Source of the DNA: Claveliimonas sp963592205
GTDB taxonomy: Bacteria; Bacillota; Clostridia; Lachnospirales; Lachnospiraceae
Reading direction: 5' to 3'
Assembly (NCBI GenBank): GCA_963592205.1
Contig: CAVAVU010000116.1
Span: 1-10,589 of the forward strand
Length of the DNA: 10,589 nucleotides
The notes below the pieces were generated by a model. The model ran no database searches. It had not been told where the DNA came from and was given only the letters and a program-made list of their open reading frames with translations. A program made the translations under genes and the position numbers. Of the stretch, positions 1-7,750 are shown one piece after another (position 1 is the first letter of the stretch; each line of letters begins with the position of its first letter).

Positions 1-229
1 ACCGCCATTCACGCCAAAGTGAAGTAGCACCTTAGGCAAAAGCCTAAAATAATATTAACAAATGTGTTATCAAAATACAACATAAAAATATTTGGAGATG
101 AATCAATTTATATATCTGATAGACATTTTTCAAGATAGGTAATAATAGATCTTCCGGATGAAAAAAGAAATAGATTGTGTTACAATGGGAGATAATGATG
201 AATGATTGAATAGAATTGGAGACTAAAGC
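1..229. other. Intergenic leader with two small hairpins, no gene
   Basis: No convincing coding sequence is present in this A/T-rich stretch. Two short perfect stem-loops are visible: TTCAC/GTGAA at 8-23 (six-base loop) and TTAGGC-AAAA-GCCTAA at 32-47. Neither is followed by a T-run on either strand, so a terminator role for an upstream gene is possible but not shown. The right part holds the probable promoter and ribosome binding site of the peptidase gene. Confidence 0.5.
178..186 (+). promoter_or_regulatory. Probable extended -10 promoter of the peptidase gene
   Basis: TACAAT at 181-186 is preceded by TG at 178-179, making an extended -10 element (TGTTACAAT). No good -35 lies 17 bases upstream; ATGAAA at 158-163 is the nearest in position and is poor, which is tolerated by extended -10 promoters. 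Transcription would start about 190-195, giving a leader of roughly 35-40 bases. The -10 resembles the TGTTACGAT proposed before the double-cubane reductase gene. Confidence 0.5.
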
Positions 230-3154
230 ATGAGTATAAGAGATTTGAATCAATATGAGATTATAAAGGATGAGAATCTGCAGGATGTCAAGTGCCATGG
301 CTATCTGCTGAAGCATAAGAAGAGCGGTGCCAGACTGGTGTTGATGGAGGCAGATGATGACAATAAAGTATTTTCGGTTGGATTCCGCACACCGCCGGAG
401 GACAGCACAGGACTTCCGCATATTCTGGAGCATTCGGTACTGTGTGGATCGGATCATTTTCCGGTGAAAGATCCGTTTGTTGAGCTGGTCAAAGGATCGC
501 TGAATACATTTTTGAATGCGATGACTTATCCTGACAAGACGATGTATCCGGTGGCGAGCTGTAATGATAAGGATTTCCAGAACCTGATGCACGTATATAT
601 GGATGCGGTATTCTATCCGAATATCTATAAGCATGAGGAAATTTTCCGCCAGGAAGGATGGAGCTATAAGCTGGATTCTGAGGATGCAGATCTGGAATAC
701 AATGGCGTTGTGTATAATGAGATGAAGGGGGCATTTTCGTCACCGGAAGGCGTGCTCGACCGCGTGGTATTGAACGAGTTATTTCCGGACACTGCCTATG
801 CCAATGAATCAGGCGGAGATCCGGATGTGATTCCGAATCTGAGCTATGAGCAGTTCCTTGCATTTCACAAGAAATATTATCATCCGTCTAACAGTTATAT
901 CTATCTGTATGGTGATATGGATATGGAAGAGAAGCTTGTATGGCTGGATCAGGAATATCTGAGTAAGTTTGATACAGCGGAGATTGATTCGCGGATCGGT
1001 TATCAGGAGCCATTTGCAAAAATGAAGGAAGTGGAAATGCCGTATTCGGTTGCCAGTGAGGAACCGTTAGAGGATAATACATTCCTTTCTTATAATAAAG
1101 TAATCGGAACCAGTCTGGATAAAGAACTGTATGTGGCGTTCGAGATTCTGGACTATGCGCTGTTATCAGCACCGGGCGCACCTCTCAAGAAGGCACTGTT
1201 GGAGGCAGGAATCGGTAAAGACATTTTGGGTTCTTACGACAATGGTGTATATCAGCCAATCTTTTCTGTAGTTGCGAAGAATGCGAATCCAGAACAGAAG
1301 GAAGCGTTTGTATCTCTGATTGAGAAACTGCTGACCGATATGGCAGAGCATGGCATTGACAGAAAGGCACTGGAGGCAGGTATTAACTATCATGAGTTCC
1401 AGTACCGCGAGGCAGATTACGGACGTTATCCAAAGGGACTGATGTATGGACTGCAGATTATGGACAGCTGGCTCTATGATGAGAAGGAACCATTTATGCA
1501 TATCCAGGCATTAGACACATTTGCATTTCTGAAGAAACAGATGGATACCGGATATTTTGAGAATCTGATCCGTAAGTATCTGCTGGATAATGAGCATGGC
1601 GTGATCGTAACCCTGAAGCCGGAGCGCGGACGTACAGCGCGTATGGATAAAGAGCTTCATGATAAATTACAGGCGTACAAAGCAGGGCTGAGCAAAGAAG
1701 AGATCAAAGAGCTGGTAGAGCGTACGAAAGCACTGGAGGTATATCAGTCAGAACCATCCGATGCGGAAGCGCTGGCAACAATCCCGGTATTGAAGCGCGA
1801 GGACATCAGCAGAGAGATCGCACCGATCTATAATGAAGAAATGAAACTCGCCGGCATTCCGGTGGTATTCCACGAGATTGATACCAACGGCATTGGCTAT
1901 GTGGATATTATGTTTGATATGTCAGAGGTTCCGGAAGAACTGCTTCCGTATGCGGGAATCCTGCAGGGTGTACTTGGAATCATTGACACAGAGAATTATG
2001 AATATGGCGAACTCTTTAATGAGATCAATGTGCATACCGGAGGTATCGGCACATCTCTGGAGCTTTACACAGATGTGACGAAGGCAAAAGAAAAAGAATT
2101 CCGGGCAACATTTGAGATCAAAGCGAAAGCATTATATGAGAAACTTCCAATCGCATTTAACATGATGCAGGAGATTTTGGTGAGATCGAAGCTGGACGAT
2201 GAGAAGCGTCTGAAAGAGATCATTGCCATGACAGCATCCAGACTGCTGATGCGTTTCCAGTCATCCGGACATACGACAGCAGCACTCCGCGCGATGTCTT
2301 ATGCGTCACCGTCTGCGAAGTTAAAAGATATGACAAGCGGTATCGAGTATTACCAGAATGTGGCAAGAATCGAGAAGGCATTTGATACAGAAAAGGATGA
2401 GCTGATTACCAATCTGATCAAGCTTACCAGAATGCTGTTCCGCGCGGATAATATGATGATCAGCTACACGGCAGAACGTGTGGGACTGGAAGGATTGAAA
2501 CAGCAGATCAGTGCATTTGCGGAAGGCTTATATCTGCAGGAAAAAGAGAGCGGAGAGCACTGTGTCCTTCATTGTGAGAAGAAGAATGAGGGATTTAAGA
2601 CAGCATCCAAGGTACAGTATGTGGCACGCTGCGGTAACTTCATTGATCAGGGCGCAGAATATACCGGAGCACTGCAGGTATTGAAAGTGATCATGGGTTA
2701 TGAATATTTGTGGCAGAATATCCGTGTAAAGGGTGGTGCATACGGATGCATGAGCAACTTTAACCGGATCGGAGAAGGTTATTTTGTATCTTACCGTGAT
2801 CCGAATCTGGAACGCACCATGGAGATCTATGAGGGTGTGGCAGATTATCTGCGGACATTTACAGTCAGTGATTTTGATATGAACAAATATATCATCGGTA
2901 CGATCAGCAATCTGGATCAGCCGATGACACCGGCACTGAAAGGTGACCGTTCTATGAATCTGTACATGAATCATGTGACAGAAGAGATGATCAGAGAGGA
3001 ACGTGCACAGGTACTCGAAGCTACACAGGAAGACATCAGAGAACTTGCCGGAGTTGTGGAAGCTATGATGAAAGCAGAGCAGATCTGTGTCATCGGAAGC
3101 GAGGACAAGATCGAAGAAGCGAAAGAGATGTTTGATACCGTAACCGGTTTTTAA
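230..3154 (+). CDS. M16C-family zinc metallopeptidase (PreP-like insulinase family)
   Basis: A large inverted-zincin peptidase of the M16C subfamily, the group containing mitochondrial/plastid presequence protease and falcilysin; these degrade short unstructured peptides inside a closed two-half chamber. The zinc motif HxxEH is visible as HILEH at residues 64-68, and the distal glutamate ligand is probably Glu164 in VYNEMKG, with the wide spacing seen in PreP-type enzymes. The C-terminal half has the glycine-rich GGAYG stretch (about residues 832-837) and a following SYRDPN segment that resembles the substrate-binding R/Y region of the family. At 974 residues it is full length as a single chain. 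No signal peptide or membrane segment is seen, so a cytosolic peptide-clearing role is inferred. The start is supported by TGGAG at 217-221, eight bases upstream. It is followed by era after 35 bases, with a large hairpin across the stop codon. Natural substrates in bacteria are not established. Confidence 0.93.
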   Translation: MSIRDLNQYEIIKDENLQDVKCHGYLLKHKKSGARLVLMEADDDNKVFSVGFRTPPEDSTGLPHILEHSVLCGSDHFPVKDPFVELVKGSLNTFLNAMTYPDKTMYPVASCNDKDFQNLMHVYMDAVFYPNIYKHEEIFRQEGWSYKLDSEDADLEYNGVVYNEMKGAFSSPEGVLDRVVLNELFPDTAYANESGGDPDVIPNLSYEQFLAFHKKYYHPSNSYIYLYGDMDMEEKLVWLDQEYLSKFDTAEIDSRIGYQEPFAKMKEVEMPYSVASEEPLEDNTFLSYNKVIGTSLDKELYVAFEILDYALLSAPGAPLKKALLEAGIGKDILGSYDNGVYQPIFSVVAKNANPEQKEAFVSLIEKLLTDMAEHGIDRKALEAGINYHEFQYREADYGRYPKGLMYGLQIMDSWLYDEKEPFMHIQALDTFAFLKKQMDTGYFENLIRKYLLDNEHGVIVTLKPERGRTARMDKELHDKLQAYKAGLSKEEIKELVERTKALEVYQSEPSDAEALATIPVLKREDISREIAPIYNEEMKLAGIPVVFHEIDTNGIGYVDIMFDMSEVPEELLPYAGILQGVLGIIDTENYEYGELFNEINVHTGGIGTSLELYTDVTKAKEKEFRATFEIKAKALYEKLPIAFNMMQEILVRSKLDDEKRLKEIIAMTASRLLMRFQSSGHTTAALRAMSYASPSAKLKDMTSGIEYYQNVARIEKAFDTEKDELITNLIKLTRMLFRADNMMISYTAERVGLEGLKQQISAFAEGLYLQEKESGEHCVLHCEKKNEGFKTASKVQYVARCGNFIDQGAEYTGALQVLKVIMGYEYLWQNIRVKGGAYGCMSNFNRIGEGYFVSYRDPNLERTMEIYEGVADYLRTFTVSDFDMNKYIIGTISNLDQPMTPALKGDRSMNLYMNHVTEEMIREERAQVLEATQEDIRELAGVVEAMMKAEQICVIGSEDKIEEAKEMFDTVTGF

Positions 3155-3170
3155 CCGGATTACGGATATC
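3134..3170 (+). other. Long stem-loop spanning the peptidase stop codon
   Basis: The arms GATA-CCGTAA-CCGGTT and AACCGG-(A)-TTACGG-(A)-TATC pair over 16 base pairs with two single-A bulges, closing a three-T loop at 3150-3152. The peptidase stop codon TAA (3152-3154) sits at the loop and the right arm. No T-run follows, so it is not a canonical intrinsic terminator; an mRNA processing, stability or partial attenuation role between the peptidase and era is inferred. Confidence 0.6.
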
Positions 3171-3189
3171 TGAAGGATAAGGAGAACAG

Positions 3190-4086
3190 ATGAAAAAAGA
3201 CTTTAAATCAGGATTTGTGACATTGATCGGACGTCCGAATGTAGGTAAATCGACATTGATGAATTACCTGATCGGGCAGAAGATCGCGATTACATCGAAT
3301 AAACCGCAGACGACCAGAAATCGTATCCAGACGGTACTGACAACGGAAGAAGGACAGATTATATTTGTGGACACGCCGGGTATCCATAAGGCGAAGAATA
3401 AGCTGGGCGAGTATATGGTCAATGTTGCAGAACGCACGCTGAATGAAGTAGATGCGGTACTGTGGCTGGTTGAGCCAACGACATTTATAGGAGCCGGTGA
3501 AAAGCATATTGCAGATCAGCTTAAGAAGGTGACGACACCGGTTATTCTGGTTATCAATAAAGTGGATTCAGTGAAAAAAGAAGAAGTGTTAGCATCTATT
3601 GCGACGTATCAGGACATTTATGATTTTGCGGCAATCGTGCCGGTATCAGCCAGAAGTGGGGAGAATACGAAGGAACTTCTGAAAGTGGTATATCAGTATC
3701 TGCCATATGGACCACAGTTTTATGATGAAGATACGATCACAGATCAGCCGGAGCGCCAGATCGTGGCAGAGCTGATCCGTGAGAAGGCATTGCATTGCCT
3801 GAATGAAGAGATTCCTCATGGTATCGCAGTTGTGATCGACAGTATGAAGAAAAAGGGTAAAGTGATGCATATCGATGCGACGATCATTTGCGAACGCGAT
3901 TCACATAAGGGGATAATTATTGGAAAACAAGGAAGTATGTTGAAAAAGATCGGAAGCACTGCGCGGTATGAGATTGAGAAAATGCTGGATATGCAGGCAA
4001 ATCTGAAGCTTTGGGTCAAGGTAAAGAAAGACTGGAGAGACAGCGATTTCCTTGTGAAAAATTTTGGATACCGGGAAGATGAATAA
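3190..4086 (+). CDS. era: Ribosome assembly GTPase Era
   Basis: Era is an essential GTPase that binds near the 3' end of 16S rRNA and aids 30S subunit maturation, coupling it to growth and the cell cycle. All GTPase motifs are visible: G1 GRPNVGKST at residues 14-22, the TT switch I region at 41-42 in PQTTRNR, G3 DTPG at 61-64, G4 NKVD at 123-126 and G5 SAR at 153-155. The C-terminal KH RNA-binding domain shows its GxxG loop in IIIGKQGSMLKKIG, and the protein ends in the usual Trp-Arg/Phe-Gly-Tyr tail (DWRDSDFLVKNFGY). Its 298 residues match the family length. The start follows AAGGAG at 3179-3184. It lies just downstream of the peptidase gene and upstream of the YqzL-like ORF and recO, a common Firmicute order, so co-transcription is likely. 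Confidence 0.98.
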   Translation: MKKDFKSGFVTLIGRPNVGKSTLMNYLIGQKIAITSNKPQTTRNRIQTVLTTEEGQIIFVDTPGIHKAKNKLGEYMVNVAERTLNEVDAVLWLVEPTTFIGAGEKHIADQLKKVTTPVILVINKVDSVKKEEVLASIATYQDIYDFAAIVPVSARSGENTKELLKVVYQYLPYGPQFYDEDTITDQPERQIVAELIREKALHCLNEEIPHGIAVVIDSMKKKGKVMHIDATIICERDSHKGIIIGKQGSMLKKIGSTARYEIEKMLDMQANLKLWVKVKKDWRDSDFLVKNFGYREDE

Positions 4087-4098
4087 AACGCCCCTTCC

Positions 4099-4118
4099 AT
4101 AGGAGAACCTAATCCTAT
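4099..4118 (+). other. Small hairpin between era and the YqzL-like gene
   Basis: ATAGGA (4099-4104) and TCCTAT (4113-4118) form a six-pair stem with an eight-base loop in the 53-base gap after era. It lacks a T-run. It may be a minor processing or spacing element; chance is also possible. Confidence 0.3.
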
Positions 4119-4139
4119 AACACAGGATGAGGTGAGCGT

Positions 4140-4337
4140 ATGGAAGAAACGTACTGGAATAAATTTATGGCATCGGGAAAGGTTGATGATTACCTGGAAT
4201 ATAAGGGAATCCAGATCTGTCATTCGGTTATGGAACGCTATGACGGATTACCGGATGCCGGGACAGAGGTAAGGCGAAGTGAATCAGATAACGGTTATGG
4301 GAATGGTGCTGTCTGCCGTTCCGATTGGCGAGTATGA
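4140..4337 (+). CDS. YqzL-like small protein between era and recO
   Basis: A 65-residue ORF in the slot where Firmicutes carry yqzL. Its N-terminal part (residues 5-22) has the pattern Trp-x-x-Phe-x-x-(Ser/Thr)-Gly-x-Val-x-x-Tyr-Leu-x-Tyr-Lys that I associate with YqzL-type proteins, here as YWNKFMASGKVDDYLEYK. The function of this family is unknown to me. Translation is supported by GAGG at 4129-4132, seven bases before ATG. The last 20 or so residues overlap the start of recO in another frame by 59 bases and look unconserved and composition-driven, so translational coupling with recO is plausible. No transmembrane segment or signal peptide is evident. Identity rests on position and a short motif recalled from memory, so the assignment is moderate; that it is a real gene is more likely. 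Confidence 0.65.
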   Translation: MEETYWNKFMASGKVDDYLEYKGIQICHSVMERYDGLPDAGTEVRRSESDNGYGNGAVCRSDWRV

Positions 4338-5019
4338 TAAGCGGGTTGTCATACTTACCAGAGAAAGAGGTAAGATCAGCGCATTTGCCAGAGGGGCGAG
4401 AAAGCCCGGCAATGCACTGAGCGGAGTAATCAACCCGTTTTCATTTGGTGAATTTACAGTCTATGAGGGGCGGACATCATATACACTGGTGTCGGCCTCT
4501 ATTTCCAATTATTTTGCAGAGTTGCGGGAAGATATTGAAGGTGCGTATTATGGGTTCTATTTCGTGGAGATTGCATCTTATTACTGCCGGGAAGCCAATG
4601 ATGAGAGAGAGATGTTGAAGCTCTTGTATCAGACGATGCGGGCACTTATCAATGAGAAGATCCCGAACCGCCTGATCCGGTACATTTATGAGCTGAAAGC
4701 AATCTGCATTAACGGCGAGGCGCCGCAGGTGTTTCAGTGTGTGGTGTGCGGAGATAAAGAACGGCCTGGGCAGTTCAGTACGTTGAAAGGCGGTAAAGTA
4801 TGTACCCATTGCGGACGAGATGTCTATGACGGACTGGAACTTGATCCATCTACCTGGTATACACTGCAGTACATAGAGAGCGCGAAGGTAGAACATCTGT
4901 ATAATTTTACCGTATCGGATCTGGTGCTCAGAGAACTTGCAATGGTCATGGGGAGATATATGGATGTGTACGTGGATCACCAGTTTAAATCGCTGGAAAT
5001 ATTAAAGATGATGACTTGA
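4279..5019 (+). CDS. recO: DNA repair protein RecO
   Basis: RecO acts in the RecFOR pathway, helping RecR displace SSB, load RecA on gapped single-stranded DNA and anneal strands. The 246-residue product has the N-terminal OB-fold signature (GMVLSAVPIGEYDKR at residues 8-22, then LTRERGKISAFARGARK) and a C-terminal zinc site with two CxxC pairs, Cys154/Cys157 and Cys175/Cys178, spaced as in Gram-positive RecO. The start is a GTG at 4279, chosen because it follows AGAGG at 4265-4269 by nine bases and because the next in-frame ATG (codon 7) would cut into the conserved N-terminus. The start lies inside the preceding small ORF, and the stop codon lies inside the -35 element of the glyS promoter. 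Confidence 0.96.
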   Translation: MNQITVMGMVLSAVPIGEYDKRVVILTRERGKISAFARGARKPGNALSGVINPFSFGEFTVYEGRTSYTLVSASISNYFAELREDIEGAYYGFYFVEIASYYCREANDEREMLKLLYQTMRALINEKIPNRLIRYIYELKAICINGEAPQVFQCVVCGDKERPGQFSTLKGGKVCTHCGRDVYDGLELDPSTWYTLQYIESAKVEHLYNFTVSDLVLRELAMVMGRYMDVYVDHQFKSLEILKMMT

Positions 5020-5044
5020 AAACTCTGTATACAGACGGTATAAT
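5016..5044 (+). promoter_or_regulatory. Near-consensus sigma-A-type promoter of glyS
   Basis: TTGAAA (5016-5021) and a perfect TATAAT (5039-5044) are separated by exactly 17 bases. The -35 overlaps the recO stop codon. The predicted start near 5051 gives a leader of only about 45 bases with a purine-rich ribosome binding site (AAGGAAAGAGG, 5080-5090), too short to contain a T-box. The high quality fits strong, independent expression of a tRNA synthetase. Confidence 0.85.
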
Positions 5045-5097
5045 ATGCGATAAGGGTGCATTTTGGCATCGAATAACAAAAGGAAAGAGGATTAATA

Positions 5098-6498
5098 ATG
5101 GCAGAGAAGACAATGGATAAAATTGTGGCACTGGCGAAGTCAAGAGGATTCGTATATCCGGGTTCTGAGATCTACGGCGGCCTTGCCAATACATGGGACT
5201 ATGGTAATCTTGGAGTAGAGCTTAAGAATAATGTAAAGAAAGCATGGTGGCAGAAGTTCGTACAGGAGTCTCCATACAATGTAGGTGTAGACTGTGCGAT
5301 TCTGATGAACCCACAGACATGGATCGCCAGCGGACATCTGGGCGGATTCAGCGATCCGCTGATGGACTGTAAGGAATGTCACGAGCGTTTCCGTGCTGAT
5401 AAGATCATCGAGGATTATGCACATGAGAATGGTATTGACATCGGAGACAGCATCGATGGATGGAGCCATGAGAAGATGCAGGATTTCATCGCAGAGAACA
5501 ACATTCCATGTCCGACCTGCGGTAAGCATAATTTTACAGAGATCCGTGAGTTCAACCTGATGTTTAAGACATTCCAGGGTGTAACAGAGGATGCTAAGAA
5601 CGTGGTATACCTTCGTCCGGAGACAGCACAGGGTATTTTCGTTAACTTTAAGAATGTACAGCGTACATCAAGAAAGAAGATTCCGTTTGGTATCTGCCAG
5701 ATCGGTAAGTCTTTCCGTAACGAGATCACACCGGGTAACTTCACATTCCGTACCAGAGAGTTCGAGCAGATGGAGATGGAATTCTTCTGTGAGCCGGACA
5801 CTGACCTGGAATGGTTCGCATACTGGAAGCAGTATTGTCTGGACTGGCTGAGCAAGCTGGGACTGAAAGACGACGAAGTACGTTATCGTGACCATGATCA
5901 GGAAGAGCTGTCATTCTACAGTAAGGCAACTACCGATATCGAGTTCCTGTTTCCGTTCGGATGGGGCGAGCTGTGGGGTATTGCCGACCGTACAGATTAT
6001 GACCTTTCCCGTCATATGGAAGTATCTAAGCAGGATCTGACATACTTCGATGATGAGAAGAAAGAGAAATACATCCCATATGTTATCGAGCCGTCACTGG
6101 GAGCTGACCGTATGGTACTCGCATTCCTGTGCAGTGCATACGATGAGGAGAACATTGGTACAGAGGAGAAGCCGGATATCAGAACTGTAATGCACTTCCA
6201 TCCGGCACTTGCACCGGTTAAGATTGGTGTGCTTCCACTGTCTAAGAAGCTGTCCGAGGGTGCGCAGAAAGTATATGCTCAGTTAGCTAAAAAGTACAAC
6301 TGCGAATACGATGAGCGTGGTAACATCGGTAAGAGATACCGTCGTCAGGATGAGATCGGTACACCATTCTGTGTAACATACGATTTCGAGTCTGAGGAAG
6401 ACGGAGCAGTAACAGTACGTGACAGAGATACCATGGAGCAGGAAAGAGTGAAGATCGAAGATCTGAACGCATACTTTGAGAAGAAATTTGAGTGGTAA
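5098..6498 (+). CDS. glyS: Glycine--tRNA ligase, alpha2 (single-chain) type
   Basis: Class II aminoacyl-tRNA synthetase that charges tRNA-Gly with glycine using ATP. The 466-residue chain is the homodimeric alpha2 type, not the two-subunit GlyQ/GlyS type. Visible landmarks are the N-terminal RGFVYPGSEIYGG (residues 16-28), the motif 2 region FRNEITPGNFTFRTREFEQ (206-224) ending in MEMEFF, motif 3 EPSLGADRMVLAFL (331-344), and the C-terminal anticodon-binding domain starting at LAPVKIGVLPLS with GNIGKRYRRQDEIG further on. Two cysteine pairs, C91xxC94 and C138xxC141, lie in the insertion and could bind zinc. Codon choice is strongly biased (GGT, CGT, AAG, CTG), as expected for a highly expressed gene. 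It has its own promoter at the end of recO. The symbol follows common usage for alpha2 enzymes (also called glyQS). Confidence 0.97.
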   Translation: MAEKTMDKIVALAKSRGFVYPGSEIYGGLANTWDYGNLGVELKNNVKKAWWQKFVQESPYNVGVDCAILMNPQTWIASGHLGGFSDPLMDCKECHERFRADKIIEDYAHENGIDIGDSIDGWSHEKMQDFIAENNIPCPTCGKHNFTEIREFNLMFKTFQGVTEDAKNVVYLRPETAQGIFVNFKNVQRTSRKKIPFGICQIGKSFRNEITPGNFTFRTREFEQMEMEFFCEPDTDLEWFAYWKQYCLDWLSKLGLKDDEVRYRDHDQEELSFYSKATTDIEFLFPFGWGELWGIADRTDYDLSRHMEVSKQDLTYFDDEKKEKYIPYVIEPSLGADRMVLAFLCSAYDEENIGTEEKPDIRTVMHFHPALAPVKIGVLPLSKKLSEGAQKVYAQLAKKYNCEYDERGNIGKRYRRQDEIGTPFCVTYDFESEEDGAVTVRDRDTMEQERVKIEDLNAYFEKKFEW

Positions 6499-6530
6499 GT
6501 CGAATGCAGCATGCGAGCTGAGCGTTCGAC
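6499..6530 (+). other. Hairpin directly after the glyS stop codon
   Basis: GTCGAATGC (6499-6507) pairs with GCGTTCGAC (6522-6530) with one wobble pair, and an inner AGC/GCT can extend the stem around a loop. It begins right after the glyS stop codon and has no following T-run, so it is more likely an mRNA end-protection or processing element than a full terminator. Readthrough into the desulfurase gene is then expected, since no clear promoter is seen in the 69-base gap. Confidence 0.45.
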
Positions 6531-6567
6531 GTACGTCTGCAGGCATGTAAGTGATTCAGGAGAGTAT

Positions 6568-7719
6568 ATGAATCAAATTTATTTTGACAATGGCAGTACG
6601 TCATGGCCGAAGGCACCTGGTGTGCCGGAAGCTATGGCGGCTCTGCTTCGTCACGGTGCATTTAATATTAACCGTGGCAATTATGAAGGCGCATACGAGA
6701 TTGAGGGCGTCGTGCTGGATACGAGAGAACAGCTGGCGCGTCTTTTTCATGCGGAGAATTCTAAGGGAGTAGTGTTCACACCGGGTGTGACCTATTCCCT
6801 CAATCTGTTTATAAAAGGATTTCTGAAGTCCGGAGATCATGTGATCGTGACGGGGCTGGAGCATAATGCGGTGATGCGTCCGCTGGAACAGATGAAGTCT
6901 GCGGGCGTGAGTTATGACATTGCACGGACAGACAGGGACGGTAATCTGGATCTGGCTCATCTGCGTGCGCTGATTAAAGACAGCACCAGAGCTGTGCTTG
7001 TGACGCATGCATCCAATGTATGCGGTACGGTGGTTCCGATTGAAGAGATCGGAGAGATCTGCCGGGAACATGATCTGATCTTTGGTGTGGATACGGCACA
7101 GACTGCGGGAACGTTTGATATAGATATGGAGAAATGCGGGATTGATTTTCTTGCATTTACCGGTCACAAAGGACTGCTTGGCCCGCAGGGAATCGGAGGG
7201 TTCCTGATATCCGAACGTCTGGATAAGGAGATGACGCCGTTAATTGCAGGAGGTACCGGAAGCCAGTCAGATTCGTTGCTGATGCCGGGGAATCTGCCGG
7301 ACAAATACGAAAGCGGCACGATGAATCTTCCGGGGATCGTGGGATTACATGCGGCATTGTCTTATCTGGAAGAACAGGGAATTAAAAAGATCCATGACCG
7401 CAAGATGGCACTGACCGGATATTTTCTTGAACGAGTGTCGGAGATCCCGGAGATACGGATTGTGGGACGAAAGGATCTGGAACACAGAGTTGCGGTAGTG
7501 TCATTAGATTTCCAGACGGTAGATAATGCAGTGGCTGCATTTGAACTGGAGCAGGCAGCAGGGATTATGACCAGAGTGGGACTGCACTGTGCGCCTGTGG
7601 CACATCGGTCACTTGGCACATTTCTTCAGGGAACCGTGCGGTTTGCGTTCAGTGCATCGAATACGGAAGAAGAGATTGATATCTGTATAGAAGAAATGAA
7701 TAAGATCGTTCACATATAG
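6568..7719 (+). CDS. Class V aminotransferase-fold cysteine desulfurase
   Basis: PLP-dependent enzyme of the cysteine desulfurase family, expected to turn cysteine into alanine while leaving a persulfide on a catalytic cysteine. The PLP lysine is Lys201 in TGHKGLLGPQG; His99 (EHNAV), Asp175 and Gln178 (VDTAQT) are the usual cofactor contacts. The probable catalytic Cys341 is in GLHCAPVAH, the SufS-like (group II) arrangement. At 383 residues it is somewhat shorter than SufS. It resembles the subfamily named after Enterococcus EF2568 (TIGR01977), which is known from selenium-dependent molybdenum hydroxylase loci; this placement is from memory. ATG 6568 is chosen because CAGGAGAG (6557-6564) precedes it and the protein then opens with the canonical IYFDNGSTS; an in-frame ATG at 6511 lies inside a hairpin and lacks a site. 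No sufBCD, iscU or nifU gene is beside it, so a role dedicated to the downstream iron-sulfur reductase module is inferred. Confidence 0.88.
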   Translation: MNQIYFDNGSTSWPKAPGVPEAMAALLRHGAFNINRGNYEGAYEIEGVVLDTREQLARLFHAENSKGVVFTPGVTYSLNLFIKGFLKSGDHVIVTGLEHNAVMRPLEQMKSAGVSYDIARTDRDGNLDLAHLRALIKDSTRAVLVTHASNVCGTVVPIEEIGEICREHDLIFGVDTAQTAGTFDIDMEKCGIDFLAFTGHKGLLGPQGIGGFLISERLDKEMTPLIAGGTGSQSDSLLMPGNLPDKYESGTMNLPGIVGLHAALSYLEEQGIKKIHDRKMALTGYFLERVSEIPEIRIVGRKDLEHRVAVVSLDFQTVDNAVAAFELEQAAGIMTRVGLHCAPVAHRSLGTFLQGTVRFAFSASNTEEEIDICIEEMNKIVHI

Positions 7720-7728
7720 ACGGAAGCT

Positions 7729-7748
7729 ATAACAAAAACCCTTGTTAT
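7729..7748 (+). other. A/T-rich hairpin before the reductase promoter
   Basis: ATAACAA (7729-7735) and TTGTTAT (7742-7748) form a perfect seven-pair stem with loop AAACCC, ten bases after the desulfurase stop codon. It is weak and followed by only a mixed T/G stretch, so at most a leaky terminator; it sits immediately upstream of the proposed -35 element. Confidence 0.35.
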
Positions 7749-7750
7749 TG

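Noticed and set aside
109..148. Alternative promoter boxes TAGACA (120-125) with TAATAG (143-148), or TATATA at 109-114
   Set aside because: The -10 matches are poor or the spacing to any -35-like box is wrong; the extended -10 at 178-186 is better placed.
44..634. Long open frame on the - strand overlapping the peptidase start
   Set aside because: It is antisense to a clearly recognised peptidase, has no ribosome binding site and a low-complexity Ile/His-rich translation typical of a shadow frame.
2528..2974. Open - strand frame of about 148 codons inside the peptidase gene, and similar frames inside era, recO, glyS and the reductase
   Set aside because: All lie antisense to strongly supported genes, lack start signals and give unfamily-like translations; they result from codon bias of the sense strand.
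5045..5097. Possible T-box leader upstream of glyS
   Set aside because: The leader from the proposed promoter is only about 45 bases, with no antiterminator bulge, specifier loop or terminator; a T-box needs well over 150 bases.
6511..6567. N-terminal extension of the desulfurase from an upstream in-frame ATG
   Set aside because: The extra 19 residues match nothing in the family, the ATG is inside a hairpin without a ribosome binding site, and ATG 6568 has CAGGAGAG at the right distance and a canonical start of the protein.
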